Below, piece by piece: positions 41,586-50,112 of a DNA stretch of 64,000 nt; the first letter of the stretch is position 1; each line of letters begins with the position of its first letter. Made by a program: the position numbers and the translations under genes. Source of the stretch: DASTPP01 sp035762175 (GTDB lineage Bacteria > Myxococcota_A > Polyangia > Polyangiales > Polyangiaceae); NCBI GenBank assembly GCA_035762175.1, contig DASTPP010000427.1, positions 1 to 64,000 on the forward strand, read 5' to 3'. The notes beneath the pieces are model-generated. The model was not told the origin of the DNA. It saw only the letters and a program-made list of their open reading frames with translations, and did no database searches.

Positions 41586-43040
41586 ATGCGTCCGAGCCCG
41601 TCTCGTGGCCCCCTCTCCGTCTTCACGCGCCTTGCTGCTCCCCTTCTCGCCGCGCTCGCCCTGAGCGGGCCGGCCGCGTCGGCGCCCCCGCCGCCGCCCG
41701 AGGCGACGACGGCGGCGGTGGCCAAGGGGGCCGGCTGCGTGCGCGAGGCCCCGGGCTCGACCTGTCGCGCGGCGAGCGCCGAGATGACGACGGGGCCGCA
41801 GGGCGCGTTCGTCGCGGGCGCCGAGGGGGCGACCTTGCGCCTGCACGACGGCAGCATCCTCGAGCTCGACCCCGAGGCCGAGGTGCGCTTCCTGCAGACG
41901 CAGGCGGTGCAGGTGCCGGCGAAGGTGAAGGCGCCGGTCGTGCAGCTCTTGCAAGGCCGCGCGCGCTGCACGCTCTCGCCCGTGACCACGCCGCCGAAGG
42001 CCGTGGTGGTGCGGGGCCCGGGCACGCTCGTGGGCATCGTGGCGGCGGGCACGACGGCCTTCCGGGCGGCGCCCGACCGGCTGGCGGTCAGCGTGCGCAG
42101 CGGCCGCACGATCACGAGCGGGGCCGAGAACGACTGGCTCGAGCTGAAGCCCGGGCGGGCGCGCACGCTCCTGCGCACGGGCAAGGCGCCGGTGCGCGCG
42201 GCGCTCGTCGCGCCCGCGGTGACGGCCGACCCCTCGTTCGGCGTGGTCTCGACGCCGCCCTCGGCCCCGCCGATGCTCAAATGGAAGGCGGTGCCGGGCG
42301 CCGAGGGCTACGAGGTGGCGCTGCGGCCGCTCGGCTCGGTGCGCCCGACCTGGACGCGGCGCACGGGGGCGACCACGCTCTCGCTCGCGCTGACCGAGGT
42401 GCCCGCCGGGGCGTACGAGGCGGTGGTGCGGGCGGTCGACGCCGAAGAGCTCGACGAGGCCTGGTCGACGCCCGCGCCGGTCAACTTCATCACGCTCGAT
42501 CTGCCGCCGGGCGCGGTCTACGTGTCCGAGAACAACATTCAGATCCCCGAGGGGCAGAAGCTCGGGCTGCGCCACGTCCACGGGCTCGAGTCGACCCTCA
42601 ACGAGTCGACCTCGTTCGCGCCCGCCGCGAACGAGGCGCGCCTGATGACCGACCGGCCGCAGACCCTGCGGCTGCGCCGGCCGGGCACGACGCGCGAGTT
42701 CGCCGTCCGGCTCGAGCCGCGCACCTTCCACATCGACGTCGACATCGGGCCGAAGCGCGCGCGCTGGCCGGGCGACACCATCACGGTGGTGGTGCGCCCC
42801 CTCAACCGCGACGGCTCGCCCCTGCCCTCGACGCTGAAGCTGACGCCGAAGGTCACGCTCAACACCGACCCCATCACGGTCACCTGGGTGCAGGACGGCC
42901 CGACGATGCGCGCGAGCATACCCCCGCGCCCCACGGGCGTGCCCAACGTGCTGCGCGTCGAGGTGATCGACCAGTACGGCTACGTGCTCGGCCGCAACTT
43001 CCTCGAGATCGCCGACCGGAACACCCCGCTGCGCTGGTGA
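41586..43040 (+). CDS. exported FecR-domain protein
   Basis: The 484-residue protein has a signal peptide (to about residue 34), a FecR-type domain (about 60-195: LRLHDGSILELDPEAEVRF, VVVRGPGTLVGIVAAGT, SVRSGRTI), an Fn3-like segment (LKWKAVPGAEGYEVAL) and a C-terminal beta region. Unlike classical FecR it has no membrane anchor of the sigma-regulator type and no sigma factor gene beside it. Its last residues RNTPLRW and the TGA lie in the first of three 46-bp repeats. The likely end of the family domain is near FLEIA. Function is unknown; an envelope structural role is plausible. Confidence 0.75.
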   Translation: MRPSPSRGPLSVFTRLAAPLLAALALSGPAASAPPPPPEATTAAVAKGAGCVREAPGSTCRAASAEMTTGPQGAFVAGAEGATLRLHDGSILELDPEAEVRFLQTQAVQVPAKVKAPVVQLLQGRARCTLSPVTTPPKAVVVRGPGTLVGIVAAGTTAFRAAPDRLAVSVRSGRTITSGAENDWLELKPGRARTLLRTGKAPVRAALVAPAVTADPSFGVVSTPPSAPPMLKWKAVPGAEGYEVALRPLGSVRPTWTRRTGATTLSLALTEVPAGAYEAVVRAVDAEELDEAWSTPAPVNFITLDLPPGAVYVSENNIQIPEGQKLGLRHVHGLESTLNESTSFAPAANEARLMTDRPQTLRLRRPGTTREFAVRLEPRTFHIDVDIGPKRARWPGDTITVVVRPLNRDGSPLPSTLKLTPKVTLNTDPITVTWVQDGPTMRASIPPRPTGVPNVLRVEVIDQYGYVLGRNFLEIADRNTPLRW

Positions 43041-43136
43041 GGCGGACGTCGCGCTCGCCGACCGGAACACCCCGCTGCGCTGGTGAGGCGGACGTCGCGA
43101 TCGCCGACCGGAACACTCCGCTGCGCTGGTGAGGCG
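43011..43136. repeat. 46-bp repeat, three copies, at a gene 3' end
   Basis: Units start at 43011, 43057 and 43103 (gccgaccggaacaccccgct...). The first holds the last codons and TGA of the FecR-like gene. The next two repeat the same coding end and stop after the gene. The third copy is partial. Confidence 0.9.
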
Positions 43137-43272
43137 GACTCGCGGCGGGCGGCCGTCGCCCGGCCTCGACCCCGGCCGCACCGGCGCGACGCGCGACGCC
43201 CGACGCCGCGGCCCGCGCGCCGCCGGGCCCCGGCGCGACGGGGGCCGCGGGGCGTGGTAGATCAAGGCCGCC

Positions 43273-44253
43273 ATGCGAACCTTCCTCCCCTCCTTCGCCC
43301 TCGCCGCCGGGGTCGCGCTCGCGTCGCTGACGGCAGCCCCGCGCCCGGCGGCCGCGCAGTCGGCCCAGGCCAACGACGTCGTGATGCTGCGGGGCGGCGG
43401 GCTCGTGCGCGGCACCATCAGCGAGTACGTGCCGGGCAGCCACGTGACCATCGTCACGGTCGCCGGCGACACCAAGCGCATCGGCGCCGGCGAGCTGACC
43501 TACGCCGGCCCCGCCGCGAATGCCCCGGGCGCCCCCCGCGGCGGCGGCGGGCAGCGCGGCCCGGCCGGCATGACGGTGAACGCCCCCGAGGCGCCGGTGC
43601 AGATCCGGGCCGACGAGGGCGACGTTACGTTTCACGTGCGCACGGGCGAGTCGACCGGCTCGGCCGTCACCACCGGGTTCGGCATGGGCTACGGCTTCGG
43701 CTACGGCCGGGGTGCCATGATGCCCTCGACCGCGTTCACGAGCGTGCACGGCCGCTCGTACGGGCGCATCTGCACCGCGCCCTGCGAGGCGTCGGTGCCC
43801 GCGGGCACGTACCCGATGGCCCTCTCGAAGGGCAACGGCTCGCCCATCGAGGCCGAAGAGCCGGTGCAGGTGACCGGGCCCTCGACCCTGCAAGGCACGT
43901 ACACCTCGTACGCGGCCCTGCGCACGACCGGCACCGTCATCAGCATCGCCTCGGTGCTCGGCGGCGCCTTCCTCGTGTTTACCTCCTTCGACCGCGTCGA
44001 GAAGTGCGAGGCCGGCGTCTGCCAGCAAGAGATCGACGTCGACTCGACCAAGCTCGTCGTCGGCGGCGTCGTGCTGATCGGCGGCGCCATCGCCGGCGGC
44101 ATCATGGCCAGCAAGTCCGACGAGGCGACCATCCGCGTGCTGCCGGCCGCCTCGGGCGCGCTGCCCGGCCGCGCCACCGCGTGGGGCTCCGACCGATCGC
44201 GCGCGCCCGCCGGCGGGGCCCTGCCGGGGCTGAGCGTGGCGGTCACGTTCTGA
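43273..44253 (+). CDS. exported protein with SH3-like start and membrane-type C-terminus
   Basis: The 326-residue protein has a signal peptide (1-30) and a short beta domain (NDVVMLRGGGLVRGTISEYV, VTIVTVAGDTKRI) of a type common in myxobacterial envelope proteins. A Gly-rich region with a GYGFGYGRG stretch and a Cys-containing segment (ICTAPCEASV) follow, then two hydrophobic helices (TVISIASVLGGAFLVF; VVGGVVLIGGAIAGGI). It ends in SVAVTF. The tail resembles the two-helix tail of the TPR proteins at 3380 and 30513. The function is unknown. Confidence 0.75.
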   Translation: MRTFLPSFALAAGVALASLTAAPRPAAAQSAQANDVVMLRGGGLVRGTISEYVPGSHVTIVTVAGDTKRIGAGELTYAGPAANAPGAPRGGGGQRGPAGMTVNAPEAPVQIRADEGDVTFHVRTGESTGSAVTTGFGMGYGFGYGRGAMMPSTAFTSVHGRSYGRICTAPCEASVPAGTYPMALSKGNGSPIEAEEPVQVTGPSTLQGTYTSYAALRTTGTVISIASVLGGAFLVFTSFDRVEKCEAGVCQQEIDVDSTKLVVGGVVLIGGAIAGGIMASKSDEATIRVLPAASGALPGRATAWGSDRSRAPAGGALPGLSVAVTF

Positions 44254-44623
44254 CGGCCAAGCCGCCCGGCGGCCCGGCCGCCCAGGTTTCAACCTGGGCG
44301 GCGCCCCTCGAGAATACCCGCCGCCTTTCGCAGCCCTTTCTCGAGGGCAACCTGCGGGGGGCGCGTGGGGCCTTCGAGCCGTTCGGGATACCCGAACGTT
44401 CAGGGTTCAACCCTCAGCTCGTGAGGGTTCAACCCTCAAGCGAGGTAGGTTCAACCCTCAAGCGAGGTAGGTTCGACCCTCAACCGGTGAGGGTTCAACC
44501 CTCAGTCCGTGAGGGTTCGACCCTCAAGCGAGGTAGGTTCAACCCTCAGCTCGTGAGGGTTCGACCCTCAACCGGTGAGGGTTTGGCCCCGCCGGCGCCA
44601 AGGTTCGAACCTGGTGGCGTCTG
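44254..44623. other. convergent spacer filled by hairpins and a 22-bp array
   Basis: The 370-bp region between two convergent genes begins with a hairpin cccaggttt/aacctggg (about 44280-44299) and ends with a related dyad aggttcgaacct (about 44600). Between them is a regular array. No coding potential beyond the array is seen. Confidence 0.75.
44404..44590. repeat. 22-bp palindromic tandem array, about 8.5 units
   Basis: GGTTC recurs at exactly 22-bp steps (44404, 44426, 44448, 44470, 44492, 44514, 44536, 44558; a ninth is degenerate). Most units contain gagggttcaaccctc or gagggttcgaccctc, a 15-bp imperfect palindrome. The 7-base remainder is one of four variants (agctcgt, aagcgag, aaccggt, agtccgt). 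Confidence 0.9.
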
Positions 44624-45172
44624 CTATCGCCAGGCCGTCTCGCAGACGGTGACCTCGGCGTCACCGGCGAACGGATCGCTCGTCTTGGTGTCGGCGGCGT
44701 CGACCCGCAGGGCGCCGCGCTCGCCGGGCGTGGTCATGGCGCGGGTGGTCTTGGCCTTGCCTCGGACCATCGCGAGCTGCACCCACTCGCCCTTCTGCCA
44801 CGCGGTCACCGGGCTCTGGAAGTCGCGCTCGGTGCCGGCCTCGGCGGCGACGTTGAAGATGAGGTGGCGCGTGCCTTCGGCCTGCCGGCCGATGTCGTCG
44901 CAGCCCTCTTTCTGGTCGGACAAGATGATCATCTTGCCGCCCTCGCGGGGGAAGGCGAGCGCCGAGACGACGCGGAAGGTGCCGCCCCCGACGTTGCCGC
45001 CGAGGCCGGGCGGCGGCTTCGGGGCGGCCGGCGGCGGGGGCGGCGGGGGCGGCGGGGGCGGCGCCGGCGGGGGCGGCGGCGGGGGCGGCGGCGGGGGCGG
45101 GTCGAGGGGCGTACAGCCAAGGATGAGCAGCGCCGCGAGCAGGAACGAGACGAGGGGGGTGGTCGATTTCAT
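44624..45172 (-). CDS. lipoprotein with poly-proline stretch
   Basis: The 182-residue protein has a signal ending in LILGC (about residue 20), followed by a Pro/Ala run of about 30 residues that may span the cell wall, and a 120-residue domain with VQLAMVRGKAKTTRAM and a C-terminal ETAWR. Two Cys in the mature part could pair. No family is recognised. Its promoter may be the TATAAA near 45255 on the minus strand. It converges on the 43273 gene over the 22-bp array. Confidence 0.7.
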   Translation of the reverse strand: MKSTTPLVSFLLAALLILGCTPLDPPPPPPPPPPPPAPPPPPPPPPPPAAPKPPPGLGGNVGGGTFRVVSALAFPREGGKMIILSDQKEGCDDIGRQAEGTRHLIFNVAAEAGTERDFQSPVTAWQKGEWVQLAMVRGKAKTTRAMTTPGERGALRVDAADTKTSDPFAGDAEVTVCETAWR

Positions 45173-45651
45173 GGCAGAACCCGCGGGAGCGACGGGGAGG
45201 AAGGGGGGCGCGGGGCGCGCCCCGGCGGAGGGGCGCCGTGCCCAGGGCCTTCTTTTATACCGCGGGCGCGCCCCCCGCTACGGGCCGGGGCCGCGGGTTT
45301 GCCTTATGCAAGCGGCGGGTGGGTTCGGCCGCCCCGGACGGAAGAGGGTGTTGCAAAACGCGCCCGCTGGCTGCCCTCGACTGAAGTCGGGGGCAGCGGG
45401 CGCCCGCTCGTGCCGCGCGGAAGCGGGCCGATTCGGAGAGCAAAGCCCGCCCCCTCGCCGGGGGCCGGGCTCCCGCGGGCTTCGTCTTGCGGGCGAGCTT
45501 TGCGAAGCGGCGCGCGGCGCGAGAGCCCTGCCTCCGGCAGGGCTTTGCACGCCGTTTCCGCGGGCGTTCGTTGCCCCCGACTTCAGTCAGGGGCGGCCCG
45601 CCGGCCTCGTGTTGAAACCCCCTCGGAAGACCGGGGCGGCGTGGCGGCCGC
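45173..45651. other. 479-bp spacer containing an inverted-repeat element
   Basis: It separates two minus-strand genes. About 45330-45640 forms a large imperfect palindrome (listed separately). A TATAAA near 45255 on the minus strand could be the -10 of the lipoprotein gene. No gene is seen. Confidence 0.65.
45340..45640. repeat. inverted-repeat element, MITE-like or structured RNA
   Basis: Perfect 17-bp arms gactgaagtcgggggca (45379-45395) and the reverse complement (45572-45588) continue outward and inward with partial complementarity for 60-70 bp. Inside there is a smaller perfect hairpin agccctgcc/ggcagggct. The two halves look like two copies of one dispersed repeat in opposite orientation. 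Confidence 0.7.
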
Positions 45652-46293
45652 TCAGCGCCAGCGCGCCTCGTAGGAGATGCTGAACGTCGGTACGCCGTGC
45701 GCGATCCCGTCGTCGGCGACGACGGGGTCGGGCCGGAAGACCGGGTCTTGCGCGCCCGCGAGGCGCAGCAGGCGCAGGCAGTAGGGCTCGCTGAGCGCCG
45801 CGTACCAGGAGACGAGCGGGCGCGGCACCCCCGCGCGCACGAGGCGGAAGTGCCGCTCGCCGAGCTGCTCGAGGCGGGCGGAGCCGAAGTCGAAGAGCTG
45901 GGAGGTGACGCGCACGATGCGCTCGACGACGACCTCGGGCGAGGTGAGGCGCAAGAGCGTCTGGTAGACGCCGCGCACGTCGTGCTGGGCCTGCCACTCG
46001 CCGCGCCGCCTCGAGAAGACGGCCAACGACAGGCCCGCGGCGCGGGCGCCGGCGCGCGTGAGCGGCGCCATCGGCAGCGCGTCGTACCAGCTCGCGGCGA
46101 GGAAGGGCTGCCCGAGGAAGCGCGTGAGCTCGTCGTCGTACCGCACGTGGTCGAGCACCCCGGCCCAGCCGCCCGGCAGCTGCTGCTCGGCGAACTGCTT
46201 GGAGGCGAGGTAGATGAGGCCCTTGCCGCGGAAGGGGCTCGTGCCCGGCGGGTAGGTCGCCAGCTCGCCTTCGCCCGGTGCGTCGCCCGCCAT
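45652..46293 (-). CDS. myxobacterial DUF2378/TIGR02265-like protein
   Basis: The 213-residue soluble protein has no signal peptide or membrane helix. The pattern FLAASWYDALPMAPL, then a Gly-rich helix, then VYQTLLRLTSPEVVVERI and a C-terminal beta region (VPTFSISYEARW) fits the layout of the Myxococcales-specific family TIGR02265 (DUF2378), whose function is unknown. I assign it from remembered pattern only. It lies 22 bp downstream of a thioesterase gene on the same strand and may be co-transcribed. Confidence 0.45.
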   Translation of the reverse strand: MAGDAPGEGELATYPPGTSPFRGKGLIYLASKQFAEQQLPGGWAGVLDHVRYDDELTRFLGQPFLAASWYDALPMAPLTRAGARAAGLSLAVFSRRRGEWQAQHDVRGVYQTLLRLTSPEVVVERIVRVTSQLFDFGSARLEQLGERHFRLVRAGVPRPLVSWYAALSEPYCLRLLRLAGAQDPVFRPDPVVADDGIAHGVPTFSISYEARWR

Positions 46294-46315
46294 CGCCCCG
46301 CCGCCCCGGGCCCCG

Positions 46316-46798
46316 CTAGGGCCCGCGGCCCCCGCCGCCGGCCGCGGCGCCCTCGACCGGCGTGAGCAAGAGGTGGGCGACGGCGGTGGCGACGGGCTTC
46401 TGGCGGTCGTCTTGCCACGCCTCGGTCTGGACCGTGGCGATGCGGCGCCCGAGGCGCGTCACCCGCCCCCGGGCGAAGGTGTCGACGGGCCCGGCCGAGC
46501 GCAGGTAGTCGACGGTGATGGTGATGGTCTTGGGCAGGACGAGCGAGTCGACCTCCCAGAGCAGGTGCACGACCGCGGCCGACTCGAGCAGGGCGCCGAG
46601 CACGCCGCCGTGCAGCGCGGGCAGCGCGGTGTTGCCGACGAGGTCGGGCGCGTAGGCGAGCCGGCAGAGCAGCTCGCCGGCGATGCGCTCGGCGCGCACG
46701 CCGAGGAAGCGCGCGTAGGGGATGGCCTCGGTCAGCGCGCCGCAGTCGCCCCCGCGCTTGGCCCGCGCGAGCGCCTCGAAGAAGCCGCCGCCGCTCAC
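46316..46798 (-). CDS. PaaI-like thioesterase (hotdog fold)
   Basis: The 160-residue protein shows the hotdog thioesterase pattern: ALHGGVLGALLESAAVVHLL (the HGG start of the long helix), TITVDYLRSA and ARGRVTRLGRRIATVQTEAW. It hydrolyses acyl-CoA thioesters in the cytoplasm; the acyl group is unknown. Its ATG overlaps the stop of the similar gene upstream by 4 bp, so the two are translationally coupled and may form a heteromer. Confidence 0.85.
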   Translation of the reverse strand: MSGGGFFEALARAKRGGDCGALTEAIPYARFLGVRAERIAGELLCRLAYAPDLVGNTALPALHGGVLGALLESAAVVHLLWEVDSLVLPKTITITVDYLRSAGPVDTFARGRVTRLGRRIATVQTEAWQDDRQKPVATAVAHLLLTPVEGAAAGGGGRGP

Positions 46799-47283
46799 GG
46801 CCCCCCCCGCTCGTTCGGCACGACGCCCGAGCGGCCCTTGGTGAAGAGCATGAAGGTCGCCGCCGCCGAGGCGATCGGGTCGGCCTCGTCGTCGCCGTAC
46901 GCGACGGCGCGGGCGAAGGCGACGTGGCGCGTGAGCCTGTAGCAGTGGGCCTTGGCCCGCACGGGCGAGCCGGCCGGCGAGGGCTTCAGGTAGTCGATGC
47001 GCAGATCGAGCGTGGCGATGGGCGCGAAGACCGACATCTTGACGAAGACGGCCGCGCCGCAGGTGGCGTCGAGCAGCGCGGTGATGGCGCCGCCGTGGAT
47101 GACCCCCGTGTCGGGGTTGCCCACGAGCTCGGGCCGGTAGGGCAGCTCGACCACCACCTCGCCGCCCGCCTCGCAGGCGAGGAAGCGCAGCCCGAGGGCG
47201 CGGTTGTGCGGCACGTGCTGCACGAAGCCCATCTCGAAGAGGCGCACGTCGACGGGCACGCCGACCGCGGGGGCTTCGGCCAT
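46795..47283 (-). CDS. PaaI-like thioesterase, upstream member of pair
   Basis: The protein has 162 residues from the ATG at 47283; the upstream frame is open only through repeat DNA. VIHGGAITALLDATCGAAVFV, LDLRIDYLKPS and AKAHCYRLTRHVAFARAVAYGD define a hotdog thioesterase of the PaaI/YdiI type. It is paralogous to the next gene (46316), with a 4-bp overlap. The acyl-CoA synthetase gene at 47528 lies just upstream on the same strand, which suggests acyl-CoA metabolism. Confidence 0.85.
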   Translation of the reverse strand: MAEAPAVGVPVDVRLFEMGFVQHVPHNRALGLRFLACEAGGEVVVELPYRPELVGNPDTGVIHGGAITALLDATCGAAVFVKMSVFAPIATLDLRIDYLKPSPAGSPVRAKAHCYRLTRHVAFARAVAYGDDEADPIASAAATFMLFTKGRSGVVPNERGGP

Positions 47284-47338
47284 GGATGAAAAGTATACAC
47301 CCGCCGCGAGGCGGGCGGCGAGCCTTGGCGCCCGGCGA

Positions 47339-47465
47339 CCCGCGGGGGCCATCGGGCCGGCCCGCGCGCGCCCGCGGGGGCCATCGGGCCCGCCCGCGCG
47401 CCCGCGGGGGCCATCGGGCCCGCCCACGCGCGCCCGCGGAGGCCTTCGGGCCCGCCGCGCCGGTC
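47339..47465. repeat. 30-32-bp tandem repeat, four units
   Basis: Copies of cgcgggggccatcgggc begin at about 47341, 47373, 47403 and 47435 (steps 32, 30 and 32 bp). They fill the spacer between the acyl-CoA synthetase and thioesterase genes. Confidence 0.85.
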
Positions 47466-47527
47466 GGGGCCGGGGGGCGCGCGCCGCGCCCGGCCCGGGC
47501 GGCCCGAGGGGGCGCGCCCGGCGCCGA

Positions 47528-49339
47528 TCAGGCGGGGCCCGGCGAGCGCTCGTCGTACATCGCGTCGATCTCGCGGCGGTAGATGTCGGCGACGGCGCGG
47601 CGGCGGACTTTCTGGGTGGGCGTCAGCTCGCCGCCCTCTTGCGTGAAGTCGCGCGCGAGGATGGTAAACCGCTTGATCGTCTCGTGCCGCCCGAGCTCGG
47701 CGTTGACCCGCTCGACGCCCTGGCGCACGTGCTCGTAGAAGCCGCGGTGGCGCGCGAGCTCGTCGCGCCCCTCGGGCCAGCCCTTCGCGCGGGCGAGCGA
47801 GGGGCCCCGGTCGGGGTCGACGGTGAGCAGGGCGCTCAGGTACTTGCGGCTATCGCCGACGACGACGGCGCGGCCGACGCCCTCGATGCGCTGCAGCTTG
47901 AGCTCGATGTTGACGGGCGTGACGTTCTTGCCGCCCGAGGTGATGAGAATGTCTTTCTTGCGGTCGGTGACGCGCAGGTAGCCATCTCGGTCGACCTCGC
48001 CGACGTCGCCCGAGTGCAGCCAGCCGTCGATGACGGTCTGCGCCGTCGCCTCGGGGTCTCTGTGGTAGCCGGCGAAGACGCCCGGGCCGCGCACGAGGAT
48101 CTCGCCGTCGTCGGCGATCTTGAGCTCGACGGCCGGCACCGCCCGCCCGACGGTGCCGAGCTTCGCCCGCCCCCCGGGCGACAGGTTGAAGGTGGCCGCG
48201 CCGCTGCCCTCGGTCTGCCCGTAGGCCTCGTGGACGGGCAGGCCGATCGACAGGAAGAACTCGAGCACGTCGACGCCGATGGGCGCGGCGCCCGAGACGG
48301 CGATGCGCAGGGCGTCGAAGCCGAGCTCTCGGCGCACCCGGTCGAAGACGAGCCGCTTGGCCGCCCGCTCTTGCAGCGCCAGGGCGCGCGGCAGCGGCTC
48401 GCCGGCGAGGTGGCGGCGGCCCGCCTCGGCCCCCGTCGCCCGCGCCCACGCGAGCAGCCGCCGCCGCGGCCCCGTCGCCGCGTCGAAGCGGGCCGAGAGC
48501 ACGCCGCGGAGCTTCTCCCAGACGCGCGGCACGCCCAGAAAGACCGTCGGCCTCGCCGCCACGAGCGCCTCGCGCAGCCGCTCGAGCGAGCGCGCGAACC
48601 AGACGGAGACGCCCGCGGTGGCCGGGCCGTGGATGGTGAAGACCTGCTCGGCGATGTGCGAGAGCGGCAGGTACGACACGACCCGGTCGTCGACGGTGAC
48701 GCCCGTCAGATCGACGGCGTTGCGCCCGATGTACGCGAGGTTGCGGTGCGTGAGCACGGCGCCCTTGGGCGGGCCGGTCGTGCCGCTCGTGTAGATGAGC
48801 GTCGCGGGGTCGTCGCCGCCGACGAGCGAGGCGCGCCGCGAGACCTCGGCCTGCGCGCCCGCGCCCCCCCGGCAGAAGTCGGCGAAGGACACGACGCGCG
48901 GGTCGCCCGCCCCGCGCGCCGCCGCCTCGTCGATGACGACCACCCGCTCGAGCCGCGGCAGCTCGGCCCGCCGCGACAGGATCGTCTCGAGGCGGCGCCG
49001 GTCGTCGACCACGACGACGCGCGCCTCGCAGTGGCCCGCGACGTAGGCGGCCTGCTCGGCGTTGAGCGTCGCGTAGATGCCCGCGGGCACGCCCCCCGCG
49101 AACATCGCGCCCACGTCGGCCATGACCCACTCGGGGCCGTTGTCGGCCATGATCGCGATCGACTCGCCCGGGCGGAAGCCGAGCCCGACGAGCGCGCCGG
49201 CGAAGGCGCGGGCGCGGCCGACGTATTCGGACCACGTCCAACGGGCCCAGCCGCCCTCGCGCCAGAAGTAGTGCGCCGGCCGGTCGGGGTGCGCCTGGGC
49301 GAGCCCCAGCAGTCGGTCGAGTATCGTGTCACCTGCCAT
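47528..49339 (-). CDS. long-chain acyl-CoA synthetase (AMP-forming)
   Basis: The protein has 603 residues from the ATG at 49339. It carries the AMP-binding signature LIYTSGTTGPPKG, then YLPLSHIAEQ, AYGQTEGSG, the linker GWLHSGDVGEVDRDGYLRVTDRKKD and the C-terminal Lys region LTPTQKVRRR. The order and length match the FadD15/ACSBG-like group found in actinobacteria and myxobacteria. It activates fatty acids to acyl-CoA for degradation or lipid assembly. Two thioesterase genes follow. Confidence 0.93.
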   Translation of the reverse strand: MAGDTILDRLLGLAQAHPDRPAHYFWREGGWARWTWSEYVGRARAFAGALVGLGFRPGESIAIMADNGPEWVMADVGAMFAGGVPAGIYATLNAEQAAYVAGHCEARVVVVDDRRRLETILSRRAELPRLERVVVIDEAAARGAGDPRVVSFADFCRGGAGAQAEVSRRASLVGGDDPATLIYTSGTTGPPKGAVLTHRNLAYIGRNAVDLTGVTVDDRVVSYLPLSHIAEQVFTIHGPATAGVSVWFARSLERLREALVAARPTVFLGVPRVWEKLRGVLSARFDAATGPRRRLLAWARATGAEAGRRHLAGEPLPRALALQERAAKRLVFDRVRRELGFDALRIAVSGAAPIGVDVLEFFLSIGLPVHEAYGQTEGSGAATFNLSPGGRAKLGTVGRAVPAVELKIADDGEILVRGPGVFAGYHRDPEATAQTVIDGWLHSGDVGEVDRDGYLRVTDRKKDILITSGGKNVTPVNIELKLQRIEGVGRAVVVGDSRKYLSALLTVDPDRGPSLARAKGWPEGRDELARHRGFYEHVRQGVERVNAELGRHETIKRFTILARDFTQEGGELTPTQKVRRRAVADIYRREIDAMYDERSPGPA

Positions 49340-49637
49340 GCCTGGCCCTCCCGGAGGCCGCACGCGCAGCCTACGCAAACCCGCCTTCTACCGCCACTGC
49401 CGCGCGACCGAAGGCAGGCGCCGGCCCCGCCCCGGGGCCGACGGCGCGGCCTGTGCGAGCGACCTCCGGCGGGGCGCCGCCCGGGCTGTGCGAGCGACCC
49501 TCAGCGGGGCGCCGCCCGGGCTGTGCGAGCGACCCCCGGCGGGGCGTCGCACGGCCTGTGCGAGCGACCCTCGGCCGGGCGCCGCACAGCGTGTCCGAGC
49601 GACCCCAGCCGGGGCGCCGCCCGGCCGCGGCGCCGGC
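49340..49637. other. spacer upstream of acyl-CoA synthetase, mostly repeat
   Basis: The 298-bp spacer contains a five-unit 35-bp repeat (listed separately) and, near the acyl-CoA synthetase start, about 100 bp of ordinary sequence that should hold its promoter. No gene is seen. Confidence 0.6.
49452..49626. repeat. 35-bp tandem repeat, five units
   Basis: Units begin at 49452, 49487, 49522, 49557 and 49592, each exactly 35 bp. Each starts tgtgcgagcgacc (tgtccgagcgacc in the last) and contains a dyad ggcgccgcccgg. The period is perfectly constant although bases differ between units. Confidence 0.9.
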
Positions 49638-50042
49638 TCACTCGGCGTCGAAGCGGGGGGCGGCGCGGCCGGCGCGCCGGCCGTCGTCGACGTCTTCGTC
49701 TTCGTCGTCGTCGCCGTCGGCCTCCTCGTCGCCCTCGTCGCCCTCGCCGCCCTCGCCGCCGAGGTCGGCGTGGTGCTCGCGGCAGGCGTCGGCCCAGTCG
49801 TCTTCGTCTTCGCCCGGGGCGGCGATGCCGACGTAGGTCGGGTCGAGGTCGGCGGGCACGAGGCGGCTCGCGTTGCCGGCCGAGCGCGTCATGGCGAGCA
49901 CGGCGTTCTCGTCGTCGATCTCGTAGAGGCCCCAGCAGGCGATGGGTTCGAGCTCGGGCTCCCCGTCGTCGTTGACGAAGACCGCGTGCCAGCCGGGCGC
50001 GGCCGGGGTGAGCGAGGCGAGCTTGGCGTTCGCGTAGTTCAT
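49638..50042 (-). CDS. small acidic protein with Asp/Glu-rich tail
   Basis: The 134-residue protein starts with an 80-residue domain (LASLTPAAPGWHAVFVNDDGEPELE, IACWGLYEIDDENAVLAM, DPTYVGIAAPGEDEDDWADAC) that looks folded. It ends in a run of Asp/Glu/Gly (GEGGEGDEGDEEADGDDD) with a final basic-aromatic tag. There is no signal peptide. Such tails occur in DNA-mimic or partner-binding proteins, but no family is recognised here. Confidence 0.65.
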   Translation of the reverse strand: MNYANAKLASLTPAAPGWHAVFVNDDGEPELEPIACWGLYEIDDENAVLAMTRSAGNASRLVPADLDPTYVGIAAPGEDEDDWADACREHHADLGGEGGEGDEGDEEADGDDDEDEDVDDGRRAGRAAPRFDAE

Positions 50043-50112
50043 GCCGCCGGGCCTGCCTCGGCGGCGGGCGGGGGGCCAAATTTTCGACGGGGGGCGCGCG
50101 GGGACGCCTGTT

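Noticed and set aside
44404..44590. CRISPR array
   Set aside because: Units are 22 bp with no spacers of unique sequence, and no cas gene is nearby.
44500..44620. tRNA because of ggttcga motifs
   Set aside because: They resemble a T-loop but no cloverleaf can be built; they belong to the repeat.
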